Positions 18,430-26,670 of a DNA stretch of 64,000 bases are shown here, piece by piece. Origin of the DNA: Gemmatimonadota bacterium (GTDB lineage: Bacteria; Gemmatimonadota; Gemmatimonadetes; Gemmatimonadales; Gemmatimonadaceae); the NCBI GenBank assembly GCA_021299375.1, contig JAJTGR010000019.1, forward strand, positions 19,692 to 83,691, read 5' to 3'. The first letter of the stretch is position 1. Every line of letters begins with the position of its first letter. The position numbers were made by a program, and so were the translations under genes. The notes beneath the pieces are model-generated. The model worked only from the letters and a program-made list of their open reading frames with translations, ran no database searches and was not told the DNA's origin.

Positions 18430-19662
18430 TCAGGAGAGGAAGCGCAGCAGTGTGCGCGGGCGCAGCACCGCCGATGGCGGCACGAAGTCGCCGGTGACCC
18501 CGATGAGGAGATCGGCAAGATCCCGATCGCGCGAGAGCACCCGCGCGGCGTGGTTGAGCAGGAGCGGCGAGGCCACGGCCATGCCGATCAGGCGTTCGAC
18601 ACGCCACTTGCCGCCGAAGGTCGCGTGGCGCGCCCGTTCGTACGCCGTCAGCGCCGACACGTGCGCCCGGGGCGAAATGGCCCGCACCGCCTCGGCGGCG
18701 AACGGGGCCAGCAGCTCGCCGCCCCGCAGTGCAGCGTAGATGCCTTCACCGGTGAACGGATCGTAGAAGTCGGCTGCGTCGCCGGTGAGCATCGCCCCCG
18801 GCGCCCACGCACGACGTGCGCGTGAGGCGAAGGGGCCGGTGGCCCGCACCGGCGTCGCGCGCACGGCGGAGGCGAAACGTGGCGCGAGGGTCGGGTGCGC
18901 GGCGAGCCATGCTCCGAGGAACCCCGCTGCATCACCGGCCATTGCCCGCGCCCGGGCGGTCGGCACCACGAGGGCGACGTTCGTGAGGTCGTCGTTCACC
19001 TGCGCGAGGCCCACATACCCGTTTGCCGTGACATGCATCTCGCCAAGCGTGCCCATGTGCTCCACCCCCCGATAGTGGGTCACCAGCGCCACGCGTCGTG
19101 GCCAGCGCGATTGGCGGGCGAGGCCGAGGCGACGGGCGACGACCGAACGGAGTCCGTCGGCGCCGATGACGAGGGCCGCCCGCAGGTGCGCCCGCCCGCC
19201 CGGAGTGCGGACGGACACACCGTCCACCGCGCCCGACGCGTGCATGGACAGGGCCTCGACCTTGGCCTCCTCGACCACGACGACGCCGGCCGCCCGCGCC
19301 CGGTCGAGCAGCAGCGTGTCGAGGACTTCGCGCCGCACTCCGAGCCCACGATCGCGAAAGCCGCGAAAGCCATGTCGGGCCACGAACTCCCCGTGAATGC
19401 GGGCGCCCGACGGCGCGTGCACCACCATGCCGGTGAGCTGCGACGCCCGCCCTGCTTCGAGTGTCGACAGTGCTCCCATGGCGTCGAGAATGCGCGAGCC
19501 CTCGGGACTCACGTACTCGGCGCAGGGTTTGGCGCGCGGGAATCGGGCGCGGTCGAGCAGGCACACCTCAAGCCCGGCCTGCGCGCAGTGCCAGGCCGCG
19601 GAGCTGCCCGCCGGCCCGCCGCCAACCACGATCACCTGCCAGCGTTTGCTTTCGGGGCGCAT
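18430..19662 (-). CDS. FAD-dependent oxidoreductase (geranylgeranyl reductase/monooxygenase family)
   Basis: The 410-residue flavoprotein begins with the dinucleotide-binding motif VIVVGGGPAGSSAAWHCAQA (about residues 10-29). It contains PCAEYVSPEG as in geranylgeranyl reductases, the central VIGADGLRSVVARRLGL (about 165-181) and the second FAD motif GDAADFYDPFTGEGIYAAL (about 295-313). The family covers prenyl-chain reductases and class A flavin monooxygenases, and the sequence cannot decide between them. It is the first gene of the five-gene minus-strand operon, preceded by a 119-base spacer from the DUF92 gene. Together with the downstream reductase, methyltransferase, cyclase-like and ketosynthase genes it suggests assembly of an oxidised or reduced, methylated ring or chain compound. 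Confidence 0.87.
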   Translation of the reverse strand: MRPESKRWQVIVVGGGPAGSSAAWHCAQAGLEVCLLDRARFPRAKPCAEYVSPEGSRILDAMGALSTLEAGRASQLTGMVVHAPSGARIHGEFVARHGFRGFRDRGLGVRREVLDTLLLDRARAAGVVVVEEAKVEALSMHASGAVDGVSVRTPGGRAHLRAALVIGADGLRSVVARRLGLARQSRWPRRVALVTHYRGVEHMGTLGEMHVTANGYVGLAQVNDDLTNVALVVPTARARAMAGDAAGFLGAWLAAHPTLAPRFASAVRATPVRATGPFASRARRAWAPGAMLTGDAADFYDPFTGEGIYAALRGGELLAPFAAEAVRAISPRAHVSALTAYERARHATFGGKWRVERLIGMAVASPLLLNHAARVLSRDRDLADLLIGVTGDFVPPSAVLRPRTLLRFLS

Positions 19663-19781
19663 CGGCGAATCTCGCTCAGGGACGGACGGTCAATCTGCAC
19701 CTGAACCATAACCCCGGCGTGGGTCAGTGGGTCCGCCCCTGTGGCACCGGCCCGGCGGCATCGAACCGACGGCGGGTCGCC

Positions 19782-20606
19782 CTACCGCCAGAACACCGCC
19801 ACCGCCGCCCCCACTACGGTGCAGAGCGCGTTCACGGCGTCGTTGGTGAGCTCGGCGACGCCACCGTGGGGCTGGGTCGATGCACCGCAGCGGTGCACAC
19901 GCTGCTCGGTCTCGCGGTGGCATGCGGGGCACCAGCGACGCGCTTGCCACCACGCGCCGATAATCGTGTCAGTCGCGGCGCCGGCCACACCGGCGACGGT
20001 CACGGCGCCGAGCGCATCGATCGGCACCAGCCCGACCACGGTGGCCATCCATGCCAGACCGGCGGCGGCCACCAGCATCCCCGCCGAGCCTGCCAGGCTG
20101 ACCGCGCCGGAGGTGCCCGCCGGCACGCGCGTCCAGCGCCGCAGTGAGAAGGGACGACCTCGCCACAGGGTACCGATTTCGGTGGCCAGCGTGTCGGCCC
20201 CCGCGGCGACCAGCGCACCGGCGGCGGCGAGCGCGGCGGCCCGGGCCTGCGCCGGCCACACCAGCGCCACGACGGCCGCCACGGCAAACACGCCGCCATT
20301 GGCGCCGACCTGCGCAGCATCGCGGGCAGCCCCCTTCTCCACCACGTCGCCGGCGTGCACGAGTTTGCGCTCACGGCCAAGCCGCGACGCGACCGAGGCG
20401 ACGACGAACCAGCCCACCAGGAACACGCCCCACGGCCTTCCCGCCATCATGGCCACCGCGCCCACCAGCGTGGCCGCCACGGCCCCGCTCGGCGACAGGC
20501 TGCCGGCGCGCAGGGCCGTCACGGCGATGCCGCCGGCCAGCACCGTTGCGATGATGCCGGTGCCGACGCTGGTGGGCCACACCGGCGTCACCGGTGCGTG
20601 GGGCAC
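19782..20606 (-). CDS. DUF92 family integral membrane protein
   Basis: About 274 residues with roughly seven membrane segments. The DUF92/TIGR00297 pattern is clear: LSPSGAVAATLVGAVAMMAG near the start, SRLGRERK, RDAAQVGANGGVFAVAAV, GADTLATEIGTL (about residues 143-154), then RPFSLRRWTRVPAGTSGAVSLAGS, and a C-terminal segment with a C-x2-C pair (WCPACHRE) and ELTNDAVN. Plant homologues are phytyl-phosphate kinases; bacterial members are mostly uncharacterised. No ATG is available; GTG codons at 20606, 20591 and 20582 are candidate starts, and the upstream open frame is antisense to other genes. It is divergent from the V4R gene. Confidence 0.75.
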   Translation of the reverse strand: MPHAPVTPVWPTSVGTGIIATVLAGGIAVTALRAGSLSPSGAVAATLVGAVAMMAGRPWGVFLVGWFVVASVASRLGRERKLVHAGDVVEKGAARDAAQVGANGGVFAVAAVVALVWPAQARAAALAAAGALVAAGADTLATEIGTLWRGRPFSLRRWTRVPAGTSGAVSLAGSAGMLVAAAGLAWMATVVGLVPIDALGAVTVAGVAGAATDTIIGAWWQARRWCPACHRETEQRVHRCGASTQPHGGVAELTNDAVNALCTVVGAAVAVFWR

Positions 20607-20735
20607 AACGTCTGGCCGGCCATGATGGGGAAAGGCACGCGGCACGGTGAGCACTGGACCGCCATCCCGCAAGGCATGTCGGCCAGTGTGGTGGCTGTTC
20701 CGTGCGCTTGAATGGGCGCCCCATGACACGTTAGC

Positions 20736-21440
20736 ATGCGCGTATTCATGCAGCCCGTGTCTCTTCCCTCCGACGGCCGGTCCTCCCGCGCCACGATGCC
20801 GGCCGATGTGCCGCTGGCCCTGACCGGTGGTCCGCTCGACGCGCGACTGCCACTCGCCCTGCTGGAGGCGGTCAAGTCCATCGATACGCCGGCCGCCGAG
20901 CTCGATGCCGATTTCGTCCACGAGCTGCGCAACAAGCGCCTCGGTCTGAGCGACACGGTGCTGCAGCAGATCCGGCGCTACGCGGACGCCGTGCGCAGCC
21001 GACAGCGCATCGGGTACGACGAGGTGCTGGCGCTCGCCCGCCTCATCGGGCGTCGCCCGGATGCCGATCTGGCCTTTCGCGAAGCGGGACGCCGGTGGGC
21101 CCGGGCCTTCGTGGACAGTGTCGGTGCCGCGAAACGGGGCGCGGCGCGTTCGCTGCCCTCGCTGGTGGCACGGCCGATCGCCCTGAGTGCCTTGCGGTCG
21201 ATCACTCGGCGTTTCATGAACGGAACGCTCACGCGGCAGGGGAGTACACTGCTGCTCGAGGTCACGGCGCCCGTCTCCGCCGATGCTGCACCACGTGGTG
21301 CCGGGTGCGGGTTGTACGAAGCCGCGTTCCGGGAAGCCCTGGTGCTGCTGGCCGATGCGGATGGCGCCGTCGAGCATGTGTTGTGTCGCGCACGCGGTGA
21401 TGCCCGATGCCAGTGGCGCGCCGAGTGGCGCCGGCGCTGA
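20736..21440 (+). CDS. V4R-domain-like protein (4-vinyl reductase fold)
   Basis: The 234-residue soluble protein has an N-terminal half made of helices (DFVHELRNKRLGLSDTVLQQI). Its C-terminal half ends in GCGLYEAAFREALVLL, then VLCRARGDARCQWRAEW, with cysteines near residues 196, 220 and 227. The closing pattern of a C, about 24 residues and then C-x6-C followed by an aromatic is the usual end of V4R domains, found in BchJ-like proteins and in ligand-sensing regulators. A small-molecule-binding role is possible; vinyl reductase activity cannot be claimed. It is divergent from the DUF92 gene across a 129-base spacer. An internal ATG at residue 6 is an alternative start. Confidence 0.6.
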   Translation: MRVFMQPVSLPSDGRSSRATMPADVPLALTGGPLDARLPLALLEAVKSIDTPAAELDADFVHELRNKRLGLSDTVLQQIRRYADAVRSRQRIGYDEVLALARLIGRRPDADLAFREAGRRWARAFVDSVGAAKRGAARSLPSLVARPIALSALRSITRRFMNGTLTRQGSTLLLEVTAPVSADAAPRGAGCGLYEAAFREALVLLADADGAVEHVLCRARGDARCQWRAEWRRR

Positions 21441-21517
21441 TGGTACGCAGTCCCCGCCGGCAGGTGTCGTGGTCGGACACGCTGGCCTGAATCGTTCGCC
21501 CAATTCCTCACGTGCCC

Positions 21518-22699
21518 ATGTTGACGCCCGAGCTGCTGCCCCGCCTGCAGCAATTGCTGGCCGACGCCGATCTCGACGGCTGGCTGCTGTACGATTTCCG
21601 CGGTACGAACGCCATCGCCGCGGGGCTGCTCGGATTCGAGGGGCTGTGCTCGCGACGCGTGTTCGCCTTCGTGCCACGTGAGGGACTGCCGATCGGCATT
21701 GCGCACGCCATCGAGCCGGGCCCGTGGGCGCACTGGCCAAAGGCGTGGCCGTTGCGCATCTACAGCGGGTGGCGTGCGCTGGAGGCCGAAGTGGCGGCCC
21801 TGGTGGGGGGCAAGCGGGTAGCCATGGAGTACTCGCCGGGAGACGCCATCCCGTATCTCGACCGGGTACCGGCCGGCGTTCTGGAGCTCGTGCGGGGGGC
21901 GGGCGCCACGGTGGTGAGCTCCGGCGAGCTGGTGTCGCAGGTGTATGCCACCTGGACACCATCGCAGCTGGCCTCGCACGAGCGGGCCGCCACCCACATC
22001 GCGGCCATTGCGTACGAGACCATCCAGCACGCCGGCTCGATGGTCGCGGCCGGGACGCCTGCCGCCGAACACGAACTGCAGGCGCGCATTCTCGAGGCGT
22101 TTGCGCGCGCGGGTCTGGAGACCGATCACGGCCCCGATGTCGCAGCCTCGGAGAACGCCGCCAATCCGCATTATGCCCCGTCGGCGGCCACGCCGCGTCT
22201 GGTGCAGCGGGGCGACGTCCTGCTGGTGGATCTCTGGGCGCGCGAGACGGGCGGTGGTGTGTACGCCGACCAGACGTGGATGGCCTCGCTGGGGGCGCCG
22301 TCGGATCGGGTGGTCACGATCTGGGAAGCGGTGCGTGATGCCCGCGACGCTGCCCTTGCACTGCTCTCGACGCGCATCGCGGCCGGACTGCCGGTGCGCG
22401 GCGGGGAAGCCGACGATGCCGCGCGCGCGGTGATCGAGGCGCGTGGTTTCGGGCCGCACTTCTGGCATCGCACGGGGCACAGCATCGACTCGCGCGAGCT
22501 GCACGGCTCCGGGCCGCAGATCGACAACCTCGAGTCGCGCGACGATCGACGACTCATTCCCGGCGTCGGATTTTCCATCGAGCCGGGTGTCTACCTGCCC
22601 GGCGAATTGGGGGTGCGCAGCGAAGTCAATGCCTACGTCGGCGACGATGCGCTGCTCGTCACGCCGACCACGCCGCAGCGCACGCTGTTCGTCGTCTGA
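21518..22699 (+). CDS. M24 family metallopeptidase (Xaa-Pro aminopeptidase-like)
   Basis: The 393-residue protein has an N-terminal creatinase-type domain (LADADLDGWLLYDFRGTNAIAAGLLG) and a C-terminal pita-bread domain with the five metal ligands in order: Asp in LLVDLWA (about residue 238), Asp in GVYADQT (about 250), His in HRTGHSIDSRELHG (about 321), Glu in FSIEPGVY (about 354) and Glu in VRSEVNAYV (about 368). It is predicted to cleave N-terminal residues before proline in short peptides in the cytoplasm. A GTG lies two codons upstream; the ATG at 21518 is preferred. The stop overlaps the next gene start (TGATG). Confidence 0.9.
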   Translation: MLTPELLPRLQQLLADADLDGWLLYDFRGTNAIAAGLLGFEGLCSRRVFAFVPREGLPIGIAHAIEPGPWAHWPKAWPLRIYSGWRALEAEVAALVGGKRVAMEYSPGDAIPYLDRVPAGVLELVRGAGATVVSSGELVSQVYATWTPSQLASHERAATHIAAIAYETIQHAGSMVAAGTPAAEHELQARILEAFARAGLETDHGPDVAASENAANPHYAPSAATPRLVQRGDVLLVDLWARETGGGVYADQTWMASLGAPSDRVVTIWEAVRDARDAALALLSTRIAAGLPVRGGEADDAARAVIEARGFGPHFWHRTGHSIDSRELHGSGPQIDNLESRDDRRLIPGVGFSIEPGVYLPGELGVRSEVNAYVGDDALLVTPTTPQRTLFVV

Positions 22700-23562
22700 T
22701 GGCAGGACGCGTACCGCGGCGTCTGCCGGTCGCGAGACGCCCCGGCGAACGCTGCCTGTCGTACGTGATGCGGCTGGCGCTGGTCGGGGGGCTTGTCGCG
22801 GGCTGTGGGGATGGCCGCGCACCGGGACCGGCGGCAGGAAGCGGAGCACCGGCGGCTGCGGTCGCCGATGACACGGGTGCGACGTCGCTCGCCCGAGCGG
22901 CCGGTGGTCGCGACGGCCGCGCCTACACGGTGCGTGCGGCGGCCAACCCCGGTGTGCTCGTCGGACACGTCGGGGGGGGCACCCCGCGGGACACCAGCAT
23001 TGTGCCCACGCACGATCGTGCCGTGTGCCGACCGTTCACGGAGTCCCTGGTGCCGAGTCGTGACGGCGGGGTGGGCAACGCCGTGGTGTGGCTGGTGGGG
23101 GTGGCCACCGGGCCGCGCGATACGACGTCTCGCCGGGTCCGCTTGTCGCTCGATGGTTGCCGCCTCGAGCCGCGCGTACAACGCGTGGCCGTCGGCTCGA
23201 CGATCCTGATGAGCGGCCGCGACGCCATGCTCTCGCGGCTGCAGTTCGTGGCGATGGACGAAGCCACGCCACGGGCCACCGTGCTGCTCAGCGACGCCGG
23301 GCAACTCGTGCCCACCAGTGACCCCACCGCCTCGCCGGCACTCATGCAGGTGCGCGACGATCTGCATCCGTGGGTGCGGGGATGGCTGGCGGTGGCACCT
23401 CACCCGTTTGTGGCCGTGACCGACGCCGATGGAGGGTTTCGGTTTGAGGGCGTGCCGCCGGGGCGCTATCGGCTCGTGGTCTGGCACGAGGCGCTGGGCA
23501 TCACACGCACGAGCATCCGCATCGATGCGGGCATCGAGACGCGAGTGGACGTGGCCTACTGA
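22699..23562 (+). CDS. probable lipoprotein with carboxypeptidase-regulatory-like C-terminal domain
   Basis: The product has up to 287 residues. A hydrophobic stretch with a lipobox-like end (MRLALVGGLVAGC, Cys at about residue 36) suggests export and lipid anchoring. If so, the true start may be the ATG at 22768 rather than the one at 22699, which overlaps the M24 stop. After an Ala/Gly-rich linker there is a beta-rich domain (VGNAVVWLVGVATGP, RLSLDGCRLEPRVQRVAVGS) like the cupredoxin-like proteins found beside methylamine or cytochrome genes. It ends in a transthyretin-like unit (VTDADGGFRFEGVPPGRYRLVVWHEALG). The molecular role is unknown. It is convergent with ctaB across the large inverted-repeat spacer. 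Confidence 0.65.
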   Translation: MAGRVPRRLPVARRPGERCLSYVMRLALVGGLVAGCGDGRAPGPAAGSGAPAAAVADDTGATSLARAAGGRDGRAYTVRAAANPGVLVGHVGGGTPRDTSIVPTHDRAVCRPFTESLVPSRDGGVGNAVVWLVGVATGPRDTTSRRVRLSLDGCRLEPRVQRVAVGSTILMSGRDAMLSRLQFVAMDEATPRATVLLSDAGQLVPTSDPTASPALMQVRDDLHPWVRGWLAVAPHPFVAVTDADGGFRFEGVPPGRYRLVVWHEALGITRTSIRIDAGIETRVDVAY

Positions 23563-23621
23563 TCGTGCTCGGCACTGGACGCTGGGCGTGTCGAGAATCC
23601 AGGGGGAGTCGGCAGAACACC

Positions 23622-23754
23622 GACGGCGAGAGATGATGGAGACGGTGAGCGACCAACGAGCATTGAGAGCACCGAGCAGTAACCTCGACGAGGAATGCCG
23701 CTCGGTGCTCTCAGCGTCTTGGGTGGCTCACCGTCTCCATCATCTCTCGCCGTC
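23622..23754. repeat. 29-bp perfect inverted repeat enclosing a second 14-bp hairpin
   Basis: Bases 23622-23650 are exactly complementary to 23726-23754 (29 of 29). Inside, 23664-23677 is exactly complementary to 23700-23713 (14 of 14), leaving near-symmetric internal loops of 13 and 12 bases and a terminal loop of 22. The whole 133-base element lies between the convergent lipoprotein gene and ctaB. It far exceeds an ordinary terminator stem and resembles a non-coding palindromic element or a bidirectional terminator. Apart from this I see no gene in 23563-23794. Confidence 0.9.
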
Positions 23755-23794
23755 TCAGCTCCAGCCCCTCACCATCTCCCCGCTGCTCTCTCAA

Positions 23795-24733
23795 TCACCG
23801 ACTGAGGGCCCGGTCCACGCCCATGGCCACGAAGAGCAGCGCCAGATAGAGCAGGGAGTACTTGTAGACCCACCACGCCGGCCCGGTCCACGGCTGCGCC
23901 TTCTGTGCCGTCCACAGCACCGTGAGCACGCCCCACATGAGCAGGCCGCCGAGGATCAGTGCCGAGCCGAGGTAGAAGAGGCCGAACGCGCCGTAAAGCA
24001 CCGGCAGCACCGTGAGCGCGAGCAGGATGACCGTGTACCACACCATCTGCCACATCGTCTCGCGCTCGCCCCAGACCAGCGGGGCCATCGGCACCCGCGC
24101 GCGGCCGTAGTCCACCTGCTTGAGCAGCGCCAGCGCCCAGAAGTGTGGCGGCGTCCAGTAGAACACGATGAGGAACAGGCACAGGGCCGTGACATCGAGC
24201 GAGCCCGTCACCGCAGCCCATCCAACGAGCGGCGGGAAGGCACCGGCCGCCCCGCCAATCACGATGTTCTGCGGTGAGGTGCGCTTGAGGATCCGGGTGT
24301 AGATGAAGACGTAGAAGTAGAATCCGGCCAGCGCGAGGCCGGCGGTGAGCACGTTCACGAAGTGCGCCAGCATCCACGTGGCGAGCGTCGCGCAGAAGAT
24401 CCCGAACGCCAGCACCTGCGTGGGGGACATGCGCCCGCTGGGAATCGGGCGCAGGCGCGTGCGGGCCATGACATCGTCGATGTCGCGGTCGATGTACATG
24501 TTCACCGCGTTCGCGCCGCCGGCCATGAGGTAGCCACCGAGCATGACCAGCAGCACCGTCCAAATGGACGGCGACCCCGCGGCGTACATGGGGGCGGCGG
24601 TGGTCACCAGCAGCAGCGAGATGATGCGCGGCTTGGTGAGGGCGATGAGGTCGCGCGAGAGCGGGGTGTCCATCGTCGGGGGGACGACGGCGGGATCGAC
24701 GGTGGCGGTGCTCACTGGCACGTTGGCGCTCAT
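23795..24733 (-). CDS. ctaB: protoheme IX farnesyltransferase (heme o synthase)
   Basis: The 312-residue UbiA-family membrane enzyme transfers farnesyl from FPP to protoheme, making heme o for terminal oxidases. Features are LTKPRIISLLLVTTAAPMY, the Asp-rich prenyl-diphosphate motif NMYIDRDIDDVMARTRLRP (about residues 75-93), and the second conserved region FYWTPPHFWALALLKQVDYGRARVPM, together with about eight to nine membrane segments. The start MSANVPVSTAT overlaps the stop of the small gene upstream by ATGA, so the two are coupled. The frame continues upstream but not with family-like sequence. Cytochrome oxidase subunits are not in the window. Confidence 0.95.
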   Translation of the reverse strand: MSANVPVSTATVDPAVVPPTMDTPLSRDLIALTKPRIISLLLVTTAAPMYAAGSPSIWTVLLVMLGGYLMAGGANAVNMYIDRDIDDVMARTRLRPIPSGRMSPTQVLAFGIFCATLATWMLAHFVNVLTAGLALAGFYFYVFIYTRILKRTSPQNIVIGGAAGAFPPLVGWAAVTGSLDVTALCLFLIVFYWTPPHFWALALLKQVDYGRARVPMAPLVWGERETMWQMVWYTVILLALTVLPVLYGAFGLFYLGSALILGGLLMWGVLTVLWTAQKAQPWTGPAWWVYKYSLLYLALLFVAMGVDRALSR

Positions 24734-24975
24734 GCGGGCAGGGCGCGCCAGGCGCCGAGGAAGACTGCCGCGAGTCCGGCGATCGGCAGCAGCACCTGCA
24801 CGATCTCGGCCCACCGGCGGGGCGCCGGGACCGCACTGTTGGTCGGGGCGTCGGGCAACGTGCGGAAGACGGCCCGCATGATGAACAGCTGCGACACCGC
24901 GCAGGCGGCGACCATCGCCCAGAACAGCGCGGTCGCCACGGCCGGGGACAGCCAGGAATCGGTCAAGGGAGACAT
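24730..24975 (-). CDS. small two-TM membrane protein upstream of ctaB
   Basis: The 81-residue protein has two hydrophobic helices (VATALFWAMVAACAVSQLFIM, about residues 13-33, and VQVLLPIAGLAAVFLGAWRAL, about 60-80) joined by a polar loop. The start ATG at 24975 is chosen because the longer open frame upstream has no membrane or family-like features. It overlaps ctaB by 4 bases, so it probably works with heme o synthesis or oxidase assembly. The layout of two helices is reminiscent of the short membrane subunit-like proteins found beside cta genes, but the family is not recognised. Confidence 0.6.
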   Translation of the reverse strand: MSPLTDSWLSPAVATALFWAMVAACAVSQLFIMRAVFRTLPDAPTNSAVPAPRRWAEIVQVLLPIAGLAAVFLGAWRALPA

Positions 24976-25042
24976 ATCCCGCAGAAAACTAGACGGTCGA
25001 CTGAGGTGGTGAACCCCCGTCCCGTGCACTACCATAGCGGCC

Positions 25043-26419
25043 ATGGCTACCTCCCCCCCTTCCGTCCGGTCCGGTTCGCCGGCTGCGTCCCCTTCGGAGC
25101 TGCCCCGCCAGCTCGGCCTCTGGAGCGCCATCGCGGTGCTTGTGGGGACCACCATCGGCTCCGGCATCTTCCGGTCGCCGGCCGGTATCGCCGACAAGCT
25201 GCCCGGCCCGCTCCCCCTGATGGCGGTCTGGGCCACTGGCGGCCTGTTCGCCCTCTGCGGGGCGCTGACGCTGGCCGAGCTGGCCGGTGCCATGCCACGC
25301 ACGGGCGGGTACTTCGTGTACATCCGCGAGGCGTGGGGGCGGCTGCCGGCCTTCCTGTACGGGTGGGCCGAGTTCACGCTCATCCGCGCGGCGGCGCTGG
25401 GCGGCATTTCGCTGACCTTTGCCCAGTATGCCCTGCGGGCCCTGGGGTTCGACCCGGCGGTGGCCCCGTACGACGCCTATGCCCACTACCTGGCTGCAGG
25501 CGCGCTCATCCTCATGGCGACCATCAACGTGGTCGGCCTCAAGTGGGGCTCACTGGTGCAGAACGTCACGACCGTCGCCAAGTACGGCGGGCTGGTCATC
25601 ATCGTGCTGCTGGCCTTCTCGCTGGGGCTGCCGAAGACCGGTGGCTACTTCACCCCCGCCGTGCCGCCGGGCAGCTTCTCGGTGTCGGCGTTCGGCCTGG
25701 CGTTGGTGTCGGTGCTCTGGGCGTTCGACGGGTGGGGGGACCTGGCCAAGGTCTCCGGCGAAGTGGCCGACCCGCGCCGGACGCTCCCCAAGGCCATCGT
25801 GCTGGGGACGCTGGCGATCATCGCCATCTACCTGCTGGCCAATCTCGCGTATCTGTCGGTGCTGTCGGTCGAGGAGATGCGGCGGGCGCCGCTCGTGGCC
25901 GCCGACGTCGCCCAGCGGCTGATCGGTCCGGTCGGGGTGACGCTCGTGTCGCTCACCGTGCTCATCTCGACGTTCGGGTCGGTGAACGGTTCGCTGCTCA
26001 CCGGCCCCCGCATCTTCTTCGCCATGGCCGACGACGGGCTGTTCTTCCGCCAGGTCGCGTCGGTCCACCCGAAGTTCCAGACACCGTACATCGCGATCAT
26101 CATGACCGGCGCGCTGGGGGTGGCATTCGTGCTGCTGCGGTCGTTCGAGCAGCTGGCCGACATCTTCGTGACGGCGTCGCTCGTGTTCTACATCCTGAGC
26201 ATCGGCGCCATCTTCAAGCTTCGCCGGCGCCCCGACTGGAACCCGCCGGTGCGAACCCCGCTCTATCCCCTCGTGCCGGCGTTGTTCTGCCTGGCGGTGC
26301 TGTTCCTGCTGGGCAATGCGCTCATGGACCCGGCGCAGCGGGTGCCGACGCTCGGGGTGTTCGGGGTGATTCTGCTGGGGGTGCCGGTGTTCTATCTCAC
26401 CGTCGGGCGCAAAGGCTGA
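25043..26419 (+). CDS. APC-family amino acid permease
   Basis: The 458-residue transporter has about twelve membrane segments. The first helix carries the APC substrate/sodium-site motif VLVGTTIGSGIFRSPAGIA (about residues 34-52), and the consensus AMPRTGGYFVYIREAWG (about 83-99) follows helix 2. Helix 6 region VSVLWAFDGWGDLAKVSGEV is typical of the LAT-like branch (exchangers of neutral amino acids). It is the only gene between a divergent small gene and a strong palindromic terminator, so it is probably monocistronic. Substrate specificity is not readable. Confidence 0.92.
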   Translation: MATSPPSVRSGSPAASPSELPRQLGLWSAIAVLVGTTIGSGIFRSPAGIADKLPGPLPLMAVWATGGLFALCGALTLAELAGAMPRTGGYFVYIREAWGRLPAFLYGWAEFTLIRAAALGGISLTFAQYALRALGFDPAVAPYDAYAHYLAAGALILMATINVVGLKWGSLVQNVTTVAKYGGLVIIVLLAFSLGLPKTGGYFTPAVPPGSFSVSAFGLALVSVLWAFDGWGDLAKVSGEVADPRRTLPKAIVLGTLAIIAIYLLANLAYLSVLSVEEMRRAPLVAADVAQRLIGPVGVTLVSLTVLISTFGSVNGSLLTGPRIFFAMADDGLFFRQVASVHPKFQTPYIAIIMTGALGVAFVLLRSFEQLADIFVTASLVFYILSIGAIFKLRRRPDWNPPVRTPLYPLVPALFCLAVLFLLGNALMDPAQRVPTLGVFGVILLGVPVFYLTVGRKG

Positions 26420-26457
26420 CGGGGGGCGCACGGCGGATAAGCTGAACCCCAAGGCAT

Positions 26458-26584
26458 CAGGAGGAAGGGGGTCAGGGGGGAGGACGCAGCGTCCTGCGGC
26501 GTACGGAAAGCGCCCCGCCGGCATGCCGGCGGGGCGCGTCCTCACTGCTGTCCTGCCGCCTCCTCCCTGACCCCCTTCTCCCTG
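26458..26584. repeat. CT/GA-rich dispersed inverted repeat, copy 2
   Basis: A GA-rich arm (26458-26484, containing AGGAAGGGGGTCAGG) is the imperfect reverse complement of a CT-rich arm (26561-26584, containing CTCCCTGACCCCCTTCTCCC). The arms enclose the perfect 28-base palindrome at 26510-26537 and a smaller 6-bp stem at 26482-26494. The core word CTCCTCCCTGAC is shared with the copies at 7174 and 30382. It lies in the 623-base gene-poor spacer after the permease gene (26420-27042), where besides this repeat only a receptor-like fragment on the minus strand is seen. Confidence 0.75.
26510..26537. terminator. 28-base perfect palindrome, strong hairpin terminator
   Basis: The sequence is a perfect self-complement of GC-rich composition (GCGCCCCGCCGGCA and its mirror), about 90 bases after the permease stop. 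No U-run follows. It would terminate transcription on either strand. Confidence 0.7.
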
Positions 26585-26586
26585 TT

Positions 26587-26670
26587 GCCGGGGCGCCCCG
26601 CAGAGTCCGTGACGGAGCCTCGGATGGCGGACGTGGTGACCTGGGCAGCAGCCCGGCGGGACGCCAGCGT
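26587..26670 (-). pseudogene. possible remnant of a TonB-receptor N-terminus
   Basis: A minus-strand stretch reads SRRAAAQVTTSAIRGSVTDS followed by AGRPG. That is the beginning of a carboxypeptidase-regulatory domain as found right after the signal peptide of the giant TonB-dependent receptors of this lineage. The frame then runs into the CT-rich repeat and stops. No receptor body follows. It may be a decayed receptor gene; the evidence is short and could be chance. Confidence 0.25.

Noticed and set aside
15455..19662. Operon considered as a type III polyketide cluster
   Set aside because: Methyltransferase and FAD oxidoreductase fit, but there is no chalcone/stilbene synthase-like gene; the condensing enzyme is FabF-like.
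19782..21962. 726-residue minus-strand frame running beyond the DUF92 protein
   Set aside because: The extension is antisense to the V4R and M24 genes and has no membrane or family features; the DUF92 gene must start at a GTG near 20606.
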